A stretch of 64,000 nucleotides of DNA from Pseudomonas sp. 6D_7.1_Bac1. Lineage in GTDB: Bacteria; Pseudomonadota; Gammaproteobacteria; Pseudomonadales; Pseudomonadaceae. Both the position numbers and the translations under genes were made by a program. Each line of letters starts with the position of its first letter. The stretch's first letter is position 1. Where the stretch lies: NCBI RefSeq assembly GCF_025465945.1, contig NZ_JANLNW010000008.1:45328-109327 (forward strand), in the 5' to 3' direction. The notes under the pieces were generated by a model, which saw only the letters and a list, made by a program, of their open reading frames with translations, did not search any database and had not been told where the DNA came from. Shown here piece by piece: positions 34,156-41,592 of the stretch.

Positions 34156-37100
34156 ATGTCGAACAACTGGCCCGCCGAGATTGAGCACGTTGTCGTGCTG
34201 ATGATGGAAAACCGTTCGTTCGATCATCTGCTGGGTGATTACAAAAGTATCAATCCTGCGTGCGATGGCATCGACCGTAACGCCCCCAGCACCAATCCTT
34301 TGACGGACGCCAGTGGCGGCTCAACGGTGATCACACAAACGGCGGAAATAACGGATTACTTCGCCCTGTGGGCGCCGCCCGCGCCTTCACCACCGGCAAC
34401 ACCCGCGAAGGACAGCGAAGGTTTCGACCTCGGCCATGAGTTCGTCAATGTGGTGAAGCAGCTGGATGTGTCACTCCAGACCAGCCTGACCGCACCCAAG
34501 CTCGATGGCTTTGCGCAGGACGCTTACGACAAGGCTCGCACGGATCTCAAGGTGTACAAAACCTGGTCCCGATCCATGGCCCAGCGGGCGATGAACTACA
34601 TCCCGTTCGGCGCAACGCCCGCCGCCGATCCGCTGCCGGCGATCCAGGGACTGGCGCGCAACTTTACCGTGTGCGACCGCTGGTTTGCCTCGGTGCCGGG
34701 CCCGACCTGGCCGAACCGTTTTTTCGCCATGCTCGGCAGTTGCAACGGCCACTTGCTGATGCCGTCCACCGGCACCGTGCTGGCTGGTATCAAAAGCCTG
34801 ATTGCGCAGTTTGGTGGCGACAGCATTTTTTCGCTGCTGCGGGACAAGGGCCACGATGTGCGCATTTACTCCGACGGCGCCATCCCGCTGGCGGCGCTGG
34901 TCAAGGGTGGTTTGCAGCACCTGAGCATCGACGACTTCAAGTCGGATGTCGCCGGTAACACACTGCCGGAGCTGTCCTGGGTCGAGCCGAGCTATGGCCT
35001 GCTCAACGGCAAGCTCGGGCCCAACGTGTCGCACCATCCACCGGAAGACCTGCGTTTTGGCGATCAGTTTGTCGGTGAAGTGTTCAACGCCTTGTCGGCC
35101 AACACAGACCTGTGGAACAAGACGCTGTTCGTGCTGCTGTACGACGAACATGGCGGTTTCCATGACCATGTGGTGCCACCGACTTGCGTGGCGACCGGTT
35201 CAACGGTCGATGTCGACTGGACGAACCCCTTCACCCGGCTCGGCGTTCGTGTTCCGGCGATCCTCGCCTCGCCATGGCTCAATCCGGGGTTGATTCCCTG
35301 GACCGACAGCCTCCAGGCGCAGCATTACGATCACACCAGTCTGCTGGCCTTTCTTTGCGATCATTTCCAACTGCCGCGCAGCGCTCTTGGCCCACGGGTG
35401 GTGGCTGCCCAGCACTTCGGCAACGCGCAGATCTGGCGCACTGCCGCAACCGTTACCCCTGCGCCGAAACTGGCAGCCACCGTCGTGCCAAGCCGCGCCG
35501 GGCTGCCATTGATCGAGTCCGAACTGGCGACCCAAAGCCGGCAGGTGGTGGACAGCGCCACCGGTTACCTCGATGGTCTTGACCCGGAGCAGATCTGGAA
35601 GAACAGCGCCCAAAGCGTCAGCAGTTTCCTCGACAACCGTACCCGTGCACTGGTTGATCCCGGCCAGACTATCCCCACATCTGCGGCGCCTAGTGCAGAC
35701 AACCTGCAGGCGAAACTACGGCGTTTGCAGGACCTGATGGTCACCGCGTACAGCCAACCCCCCGGAGCGCCAGCCGTTGCGCAGCCTGCCAGCAAAGGCC
35801 TGGTAGAACCGGGGCCGGGTGTTGCGCCTGCTCGACTGAAAGTCCTGTGCCTGCCCGGTGTGGGATTCACACAGGCCGCCAACGGGCAGGGCAGCACCGA
35901 CGCGAACTGGCAGGAACAATGGCGCACGCTGATTCGCAGCCAACTGGCGCAGAACGGTCGCGTCATTGATGACCAGGACATCGATTTTCTGCCCTTCGAT
36001 GACCAACTCAAGAATGGGCCGGACTTCGCCCAGATCACCCGAGGCCTGGCGATGCTGCGGGCAGACGCCAGTGACAAGGCCGACGAGGCCACTTTTGGTA
36101 GCTGGGGCCTGCCGGTTAATCAGATGCTGCGCACCACCGTCGGCGCGATCGTGCAATGGATCGAAGACGCCGAGTTGCGCAGCGCACTGACCCAGCATCT
36201 GTTGGCGAAGATCGACGCGTTCGACCCGCAGATCATCTTCGCCCAAGGGCTGGGCAGCCTGATCGGTTACGACGCCTTGCGCCGTTCGGTGGCCAAAAAA
36301 GGTTCGGCACTGGAGCGCATCGACGGCCGGGTGCTCGTCAGCTTCGGCTCACCCATCGCGTTGCCGCTGGTGATGCGCGAAGTGTGGGGCGGGCGGGTCA
36401 TGCGCTTGAGCGAAAACGGTCGAGGCATCCGCCGCTGGTTCCACCTCTACAACCCCAACGACGGCCTGCTGACCCGACCGATCACCTCGCCGGACTCCGC
36501 GCGCGTCGACCTGCAAACCGAATTCAGCGTGCCGCTGCGCGATGACCTGCTTGACCTCAATCACGCCGCCCAGGCGTACTTGTCGTCACCCACCAGCCAA
36601 ACCGGCCTCTGGCCACAACTGGCCCGCGACGTGGTGGCGGCCCGCGCTCTTGAGGTGCCGGCATTCCTGTCCCGCAGCGGCCAATGCAAACGCCGCGCTC
36701 TAGTGGTTGGCATCAACGATTACCCCGACCCGAGCGCACGCCTCGACGGCTGTATCAACGACACATACCTGATCAGCCGCATGCTCCAGGAAAGCGGCTA
36801 CGACGCCGGCGACATTCGTTTGCTGCACGACGCCCGAGCGACCCGGGCGAACTTTGTCGAGCGCCTCGAATGGCTGGTGGAAGGCGCCCGCGCCGGAGAC
36901 GAGCGAGTACTGTTCTATTCCGGCCACGGCACCCAACTGCCGGCCTACAGCAGCAGCGGCGAAGCCGACCGCATGGACGAAAGCCTGGTGCTCTACGACT
37001 TCAACTGGGACGACGAAAACACCCACTTCACCGACAAACTGTTCCGCCAGTTCTACAGCCACCTGCCGTTCGACCCGAGCGGCCACGGCGCCAAACTCAC

Positions 37101-37668
37101 CGTCATGTTCGACTGCTGCTACGCCGGCGGCATGAGCCGCGGCAACGGCCGCGTGCGCGGCATCACCCCACCCAGCGACATCCGCCACCGCATGCTGCGC
37201 TGGGACCCCTACGCCGGCGACTGGGACCGCCGACTCTACGCCACCGACAGCGACGGCCGCGACTTCAGCGAACACGACAACAAATCGCGCCTACTCACCC
37301 GCACCCGCAGCACCCAAGGCGCCGCCACCGGCCTGCGCCCCGAGAAAGAATCCCAACTGCTGCACCAAAGCGAACTCTACGGCCACCACGGCCCCTACAT
37401 GCCGCTGATGCTCTACGCCGCCCGGGAAAACCAGAAAGCCAGCGAATACGAGGTGGGCTCCAACAGCTACGGCGCCTTCACCTACGCCGTGATAGAGCAA
37501 CTGCGCAAGTTGCAGCAGGAGAATGCGACGTTGGGGTTTGATCAGTTGATTGCACAGGTGGGCAAAGTGCTGAGCGCGAGATCGTTGGGGCAAACACCGG
37601 AGATTGTTGGGCCGAGCGGGGTGAGGGAAGCGGTGTGCCCGTGGCGGATTAGTGGGTTGGGGAAGTGA
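34156..37668 (+). CDS. Phospholipase C-type phosphoesterase - hydrolase-like - caspase fusion protein
   Basis: 1170 residues, no signal peptide. Part 1 (about 8-425) is a phospholipase C/acid phosphatase-type phosphoesterase: ENRSFDH (18-24), the segment from CDRWFASVPGPTWPNRFF, YDEHGGFHDH (329-338) and HYDHTS (390-395). Part 2 (about 555-830) looks like an alpha/beta hydrolase (LKVLCLPGVGF, AQGLGSL at 696-702), but the usual GHSLG nucleophile is Gly698. Part 3 (about 844-1170) is a caspase-like C14 domain: RRALVVGINDYPDPSARLDG, His924 in YSGHGTQ and Cys988 in DCCYAGG. The three were probably brought together for caspase-controlled lipid attack; this is inference. Confidence 0.88.
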   Translation: MSNNWPAEIEHVVVLMMENRSFDHLLGDYKSINPACDGIDRNAPSTNPLTDASGGSTVITQTAEITDYFALWAPPAPSPPATPAKDSEGFDLGHEFVNVVKQLDVSLQTSLTAPKLDGFAQDAYDKARTDLKVYKTWSRSMAQRAMNYIPFGATPAADPLPAIQGLARNFTVCDRWFASVPGPTWPNRFFAMLGSCNGHLLMPSTGTVLAGIKSLIAQFGGDSIFSLLRDKGHDVRIYSDGAIPLAALVKGGLQHLSIDDFKSDVAGNTLPELSWVEPSYGLLNGKLGPNVSHHPPEDLRFGDQFVGEVFNALSANTDLWNKTLFVLLYDEHGGFHDHVVPPTCVATGSTVDVDWTNPFTRLGVRVPAILASPWLNPGLIPWTDSLQAQHYDHTSLLAFLCDHFQLPRSALGPRVVAAQHFGNAQIWRTAATVTPAPKLAATVVPSRAGLPLIESELATQSRQVVDSATGYLDGLDPEQIWKNSAQSVSSFLDNRTRALVDPGQTIPTSAAPSADNLQAKLRRLQDLMVTAYSQPPGAPAVAQPASKGLVEPGPGVAPARLKVLCLPGVGFTQAANGQGSTDANWQEQWRTLIRSQLAQNGRVIDDQDIDFLPFDDQLKNGPDFAQITRGLAMLRADASDKADEATFGSWGLPVNQMLRTTVGAIVQWIEDAELRSALTQHLLAKIDAFDPQIIFAQGLGSLIGYDALRRSVAKKGSALERIDGRVLVSFGSPIALPLVMREVWGGRVMRLSENGRGIRRWFHLYNPNDGLLTRPITSPDSARVDLQTEFSVPLRDDLLDLNHAAQAYLSSPTSQTGLWPQLARDVVAARALEVPAFLSRSGQCKRRALVVGINDYPDPSARLDGCINDTYLISRMLQESGYDAGDIRLLHDARATRANFVERLEWLVEGARAGDERVLFYSGHGTQLPAYSSSGEADRMDESLVLYDFNWDDENTHFTDKLFRQFYSHLPFDPSGHGAKLTVMFDCCYAGGMSRGNGRVRGITPPSDIRHRMLRWDPYAGDWDRRLYATDSDGRDFSEHDNKSRLLTRTRSTQGAATGLRPEKESQLLHQSELYGHHGPYMPLMLYAARENQKASEYEVGSNSYGAFTYAVIEQLRKLQQENATLGFDQLIAQVGKVLSARSLGQTPEIVGPSGVREAVCPWRISGLGK

Positions 37669-37697
37669 CGCTTTAGCTGAATTACAGCCAAAGAAAA

Positions 37698-37724
37698 AGG
37701 GCCGCTGGATGATCCTGTGGCCCT
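37698..37724. terminator. Weak terminator-like hairpin
   Basis: AGGGCC and GGCCCT arms behind a run of A residues, 30 bp past the caspase gene stop. The loop is long and no T-run follows. Confidence 0.35.
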
Positions 37725-37762
37725 ATTAACACCGAAATTCCAAAACCCGCCGCCAATCCCCT

Positions 37763-37784
37763 GTGGGAGCGAGCCTGCTCGCGA
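37763..37784. repeat. Single REP element
   Basis: One copy of GTGGGAGCGAGC...CTCGCGA. The preceding 30 bp (CCAAAACCCGCCGC...CCCCT) recur nearly unchanged before the REP at 38570, making an extended direct repeat of about 50 bp. Confidence 0.85.
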
Positions 37785-37825
37785 TTCGCAAAACCAACAC
37801 AACAATCAAGCCAGCCACCAATCTT

Positions 37826-37972
37826 GTGGCGAGGGGGCTTGCCCCCGTTGGGCTGCGAAGCGGCCCCAAATTCTGTAACCCGGGAGCATCAGACAAACTG
37901 AATTGTGCGGATTGACGACTGCTGCGCAGCCGAACGGGGCGGTGCGGCGTTCCGACAAGCCCCCTCGCCACG
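37826..37972. repeat. Inverted repeat of a third REP family
   Basis: GTGGCGAGGGGGCTTGCCCCCG at the left is mirrored by a degenerate complement ending AAGCCCCCTCGCCAC at the right; within them lie smaller complementary segments (GCTGCGAAGCGGCCCC and GGGGCGGTGCGGCG). It is a composite of the GGGGGCTTGCCCCC type. Confidence 0.7.
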
Positions 37973-37990
37973 GTTTTTTGTTCTGCTCGA

Positions 37991-38098
37991 TTATTCGGGA
38001 TTCAACCGTTTCACCTTTGTATAAAGCGAAGCGGTGTAGTCCTCCCGATCACTTGAATGGTGACAACGTCGATGGCACTTGGGGCAGAGCACAACAGT
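37991..38098 (-). pseudogene. C-terminal remnant of an HNH endonuclease gene
   Basis: Translation of the minus strand gives LCPKCHRRCHHSSD followed by a tail ending LYTKVKRLNPE and a stop. It aligns to the last 35 residues of the intact HNH protein at 39301 (LCSNCHQRCHHSSD...LYKKVARLITE). A TGA lies just before the aligned part and no start exists, so only the 3' end survives. The nucleotide match is also clear across about 100 bp. Confidence 0.75.
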
Positions 38099-38222
38099 TC
38101 AAATTGCTTCATCGTCAGTCGGCGGTCTTGAAAAGTCATTTTTGACAGACGGTCAGCTCAACACCTTGCCTATCGAAAATCTACGGCTTCGGCTAGCTTG
38201 GCTAACTCTGTGGAGGTGTCAT

Positions 38223-38468
38223 ATGACTGAACGGGTACAAGTCAACATGCACGAAGCAAAATCCCAGCTCTCCCAACTTGCTGAGCGTGCATGGCATGGC
38301 GACAAGGTTGTGATCACCAAGGCCGGCAAGCCTTATCTGGATCTGCTGCCCCATGTCGATACGCCTCGGGTACGCAAGCCTGGGCGGTTGAAGGGGAAAA
38401 TTCGGATGTCTGCGGATTTTGACAAGACGCCCGAGGACGTCATCGAAGGATTTGAGGGCAGCCTATGA
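38223..38468 (+). CDS. Phd/YefM-type antitoxin (orphan)
   Basis: 81 residues from the ATG at 38223 (GGAGGTG upstream). MTERVQVNMHEAKSQLSQLAERAWHGDKVVITKAGKPYLDLLPH is the Phd/YefM DNA-binding fold. The Arg/Lys-rich and acidic tail (GRLKGKIRMSADFDKTPEDVIEGFEGSL) matches antitoxins of VapC-like PIN toxins. The stop overlaps an ATG in the ATGA arrangement usual for such pairs, but the toxin frame there is destroyed. Confidence 0.85.
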   Translation: MTERVQVNMHEAKSQLSQLAERAWHGDKVVITKAGKPYLDLLPHVDTPRVRKPGRLKGKIRMSADFDKTPEDVIEGFEGSL

Positions 38469-38525
38469 GGCGCTGACGGGATTATTCCGCAGTATGGGGT
38501 GCGGCTGGTTTCGGCACGATTGTGA
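38465..38525 (+). pseudogene. Remnant of a VapC-like PIN toxin gene
   Basis: An ATG overlaps the Phd stop (ATGAGGCGCTGA) but the frame ends after three codons. A shifted frame from 38475 reads DGIIPQYGVRLVSARL and a stop, resembling the C-terminal end of PIN-domain toxins (a YGV strand). The central roughly 100 residues are missing, so this looks like an internal deletion. The match is short, hence moderate confidence. Confidence 0.4.
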
Positions 38526-38569
38526 TGGGGGCGGAACACTGAGATTTCCAAACCCGCCGCAGATCCCCT

Positions 38570-38591
38570 GTGGGAGCGAGCCTGCTCGCGA
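38570..38591. repeat. Single REP element
   Basis: Copy of GTGGGAGCGAGC...CTCGCGA. With its preceding sequence it forms a direct repeat with 37732-37784, flanking the HNH remnant and the Phd gene. Confidence 0.85.
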
Positions 38592-38619
38592 TGGCGTCGG
38601 TAAATATGTCACATAAACA

Positions 38620-38652
38620 AAATCCGCCGCCCGAACTTCAGGCAACGGATTT
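38620..38652 (-). terminator. Terminator after vsr
   Basis: AAATCCG and CGGATTT with inner GCC/GGC pairing, followed on the minus strand by ATTTTGTTT; it lies 120 bp past the vsr stop. Confidence 0.5.
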
Positions 38653-38772
38653 CTTCATTTCAGCTACGAATAATCAAAACCCTCGCAGCACCCGTGACGC
38701 CTTCCGCCACCAGGATTGACGTTGATTGAACGGATCATCCACCGATGATTGAGTGTCGGTTGATCACGACGG

Positions 38773-39198
38773 CTACAGCACCGCATGGCTTTTAGAGCGT
38801 AGCTGTTGAAGCAGTTGATCAAGCGTGTCTTGGCCCTTTTTGAGCTGGCATTCCCAAATGATTAGAACTCGCCAGCCCAGAACCTCCAACGCCTCAACGT
38901 TTTCAATATCCCTAGCTACGTTACGTGAAAACTTTTCATTCCAGAATTCACATCTGGTCTTTGGGGTCGAAGCATATCGACACTCTGGATGGTGATGCCA
39001 AAAGCATCCATGGACAAAGATACAGACCCGATATTTGGCCAATACAATGTCTGGCTTTCCAGGTAGGTTTTTTTTATGTATCCGAAATCGATAGCCGTGA
39101 GCGTGTAGGAACCTCCTGACCACGAGCTCAGGACCGGTGTTTATACTCCGAACGGCTGACATCATTCTTGATCGAGTCGCTTGGTCTACGACATCCAC
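38773..39198 (-). CDS. vsr: Very short patch repair endonuclease Vsr
   Basis: 141 residues, normal for Vsr. It starts MDVVDQATRSRMMSAVRSINTGPEL and has the nuclease core LPGKPDIVLAKYRVCIFVHGCFWHHHPEC, with the catalytic Asp in GKPD and the zinc ligands in the HGCFWHHHPEC segment. Vsr nicks next to T:G mismatches that arise when a 5-methylcytosine deaminates, and it normally accompanies a cytosine methyltransferase; such a methylase lies at 42817 in the same strand. Its signature is complete, so it is likely active. Confidence 0.93.
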   Translation of the reverse strand: MDVVDQATRSRMMSAVRSINTGPELVVRRFLHAHGYRFRIHKKNLPGKPDIVLAKYRVCIFVHGCFWHHHPECRYASTPKTRCEFWNEKFSRNVARDIENVEALEVLGWRVLIIWECQLKKGQDTLDQLLQQLRSKSHAVL

Positions 39199-39300
39199 TC
39201 TGGTTACCTATTTGGTAATTCAGCATATGAATTTTGATCACCCTTTACAGGTCGAGATCTCGTCGTCGGGTCGTCTCGACGAAGATTTCGCTTCACCTCG

Positions 39301-40014
39301 TTATTCGGTAATCAGACGCGCCACCTTCTTGTAAAGCGACAGCGTGAATTCGTCCTTGTCGCTCGAATGGTGACAACGCTGATGACAATTCGAGCACAGC
39401 GCGACCGCATTACTAATACGATCCGAACCATTCTGTGCCAAATGCTTAACGTGATGCACCTCAAGAAACGGCAATCCGTTTTTCTCAAACGGAGCAGGCT
39501 GGCCACAGCCTTCACAGGTGCCGTTAGCCTCATTCCGAATCCAGGCTCTCACCTCTGGATCGCGTACATAAGACGTGTTGGTGGTGAGTCCTTGCTTTGG
39601 TTTCAAAATTCCCTTTGGCTGACCCTTAAGCGGTTGTTTCTGAAGTATAGAGGCTCGTAACTCTAGTGTTTCCTCATCGGCTGTGGGGGCAAAGACGTCA
39701 GCGGTCACAACACTTTCAGAGGCAAGCGCTGCACGAATACTGAGTTCAACATTAGCGCCTACATTTTTGGCTGGCTTGTATCCCTTGATGCGAGCACGGC
39801 CCATCTGCTCCAGGACGGTGGAGATGTTCTGCATCCGGAACTCAACAGAACCTTTGGTGCGGCTCGCTAAGGCACCTTGACGCAATAGGCGATTCTCAAG
39901 GGCCTTGTTGAACTTCTGATCGCTCTGCTCTAGATCGAGCATCTTCAAATAGGCATCGACCGCAGCCTTAATCTCCGAGTCGCTCCAATCGCTGTTCTTC
40001 TTTCCAGTGTCCAT
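39301..40014 (-). CDS. HNH endonuclease (McrA-like)
   Basis: 237 residues. The C-terminal HNH module (about 165-220) reads TCEGCGQPAPF, LEVHHVKHLAQNGSD and NAVALCSNCHQRCHH: two Cys pairs for structural zinc and the His/Asn/His catalytic set. The N-terminal 120 residues are helical and lack a known fold. It is of the stand-alone McrA/ScoMcrA-like type that cuts methylated or foreign DNA. It shares its strand with vsr and the methylase, within the island. Part of it is duplicated as a remnant at 37991. Confidence 0.9.
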   Translation of the reverse strand: MDTGKKNSDWSDSEIKAAVDAYLKMLDLEQSDQKFNKALENRLLRQGALASRTKGSVEFRMQNISTVLEQMGRARIKGYKPAKNVGANVELSIRAALASESVVTADVFAPTADEETLELRASILQKQPLKGQPKGILKPKQGLTTNTSYVRDPEVRAWIRNEANGTCEGCGQPAPFEKNGLPFLEVHHVKHLAQNGSDRISNAVALCSNCHQRCHHSSDKDEFTLSLYKKVARLITE

Positions 40015-40131
40015 ACAATCGCCGAGGGTTGAAAACCCTCGGACGATACTGAGTGGCCACTACTCCGTCTACGAAATTTCCTACAGAAAAATCCATTTCT
40101 CCGCTCGACTGCCGTAGCGAGAAACTACGCT

Positions 40132-40665
40132 TTAACCCGCCGAAGTCTTGGACCACTGAAACCAATCCACCACCTTCCTCCACCAAGGCCTAACCACCGG
40201 CACCCGCCGCCGCGTGCGGTTGAGCAACAGATAAGGCATATCCCGCAACCGAATCCAGCCCTCATCCTGCCAATGCAACAGGCTCAACGACATCTCCGGC
40301 CAATCCAGCAAACTCAACATCGGCCGATCTGTGTTTTTCGACTGCCCCGCATCACGTAATGCCGGCACCACCTGATGGGTCAACCACTCGCGCAACAACC
40401 GATGCCCCGGCGTGTAGTGATACACCAACAACGCATACACACCGGACTCGCTGAGCATCAGCCTCTTCTCCGGTTGGCCGTGGTCGCGAATCGTCAGCGT
40501 ATGCCGCTGATCCTCGTCCAGCTTGCTGACCATACGCTCGTTCAAATAGACGCCCATTAACCGACCCAGATCTCGTGCGCAGAACCATGGCTGGTTTTCC
40601 AGGAGTAGGGCGTGAAGGTTGAGGTTGTGGCGAGAGAAGACTAGAGGGATGTAGGGATCAGACAT
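40132..40665 (-). CDS. BRO-N domain protein
   Basis: 177 residues from the ATG at 40665. The BRO-N fold shows as PLVFSRHNLNLHALLLENQPWFCARDLGRLMG, then LDEDQRHTLTIRDHGQPEKRLMLSESGVYALLVYHYTPGHRLLREWLTHQVVPALR, typical of phage antirepressors. The C-terminal part is short and Arg/Trp-rich instead of a KilA-C or ANT domain. It probably binds DNA. The role beside the nuclease genes is unknown. Confidence 0.85.
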   Translation of the reverse strand: MSDPYIPLVFSRHNLNLHALLLENQPWFCARDLGRLMGVYLNERMVSKLDEDQRHTLTIRDHGQPEKRLMLSESGVYALLVYHYTPGHRLLREWLTHQVVPALRDAGQSKNTDRPMLSLLDWPEMSLSLLHWQDEGWIRLRDMPYLLLNRTRRRVPVVRPWWRKVVDWFQWSKTSAG

Positions 40666-41055
40666 GGCGGGCCCCCGGAGAAACGGGTGCATCAAGCGGA
40701 TATCGATTAGACATTTTCCATGACCTCTACGTATGAACCTGGGTAAGGTAGGTACCCAACGTAGAGAGTGGACTTAAGAAACTCCAACCGGCTACACCCT
40801 ATACACAGCTTGAAATCCGCATGACCTTGAGACGGTACGTGGGTTCATGTCTGTGTGGTGGGGCTTAGCGTCTACGTTGGGCGTTTCTTAGGCACCTGCA
40901 AGTAGCCTAGATAGGGACTCGATATCGGTCAATTAGGAAAAGGAATAATTTCTAGTAAGAATTTTCCAGGAAGGCTTGGTGACAAGGTTAAAGCCTTGTT
41001 GCAGCATTGAGGTGGACGACATTTCTATGGGCCGCCCACCTCATAATAGAAATAG
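40666..41055. other. AT-rich intergenic region with long-range inverted repeats
   Basis: 390 bp between the BRO gene and the MORC-linked frame. CCCAACGTAGA at 40755-40765 and TCTACGTTGGG at 40871-40881 are perfect 11-bp inverted repeats 105 bp apart. An imperfect second pair (CTACGTATGAACC near 40727; TACGTGGGTTCAT near 40836) nests around it. No coding frame is convincing. It may be a mobile-element edge or a structured leader. Confidence 0.45.
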
Positions 41056-41592
41056 TTAGTTTTCTAAGAGGGTCTGAAGCGCTTTGTAAGCGTTGTTTCG
41101 TATTTGGTTTACTTCCGTATGATCGGTTAGTACGCCGTCTTCGTGTATTATTCCATTTATTGTCGTGAGGTCTTTCTTGAACTTCCCTAGAGATAGTGCT
41201 GATGAGCGTCTATGATCGCCAGGTAAGTTTTCTGTGTTTTGTAACAGCCAGCTAATCATCTTTTGTAAGTTAGGAGAGTAGTCTTTTTTTTGTTTTTCTG
41301 TGAGGGCTCTATCTGCGAAATCTTGCTCTAGGAAGTATGACTCTTTAATTTCGCTGTAGAATTTATGTCTAATTGAAAACTCACGGATGGCACATTCGAA
41401 TAGAACTCTTAGCAGTACAATTGCTGTGTAAGGAAACTTTTTTATCGATATTTCTTTGGCTTCTCGTAGCAAGGAGGTTATACGAGGGGAGCTGGATATA
41501 GTATTGATTTCATAGATTAAGTAATCCATGTCATTTGTGTGTATTGTGTTCTTTTCGTTACCGGGTTTAGCGTCTGGAGAGCTTCCCTGCAT
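41056..41592 (-). CDS. Separated C-terminal domain of the MORC-like ATPase, unknown fold
   Basis: 178 residues if read from the ATG at 41592; the open frame extends to 41640 without a ribosome binding site. It is helical and Lys-rich (YLIYEINTISSSPRITSLLREAKEISIKKFPYTAIVLLRVLFECAIREFS), without catalytic motifs. The frame upstream (LTLPGGKNVRPTNSPIKP) is proline/serine-rich like the tail of the ATPase ending just before. Removing one C from the poly-C tract at 41648-41655 would join both into a single 581-residue protein. AT-rich, unlike the core genome. Confidence 0.55.
   Translation of the reverse strand: MQGSSPDAKPGNEKNTIHTNDMDYLIYEINTISSSPRITSLLREAKEISIKKFPYTAIVLLRVLFECAIREFSIRHKFYSEIKESYFLEQDFADRALTEKQKKDYSPNLQKMISWLLQNTENLPGDHRRSSALSLGKFKKDLTTINGIIHEDGVLTDHTEVNQIRNNAYKALQTLLEN

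Noticed and set aside
36684..37541. A 285-codon Arg/Pro-rich frame inside the caspase domain
   Set aside because: The caspase frame carries the catalytic motifs; the Arg/Pro composition of the alternative is the usual +1 shadow of GC-rich coding DNA.
40666..41055. A tRNA or transposon end in the intergenic region
   Set aside because: No cloverleaf or target-site duplication could be made out, and no transposase frame is near.
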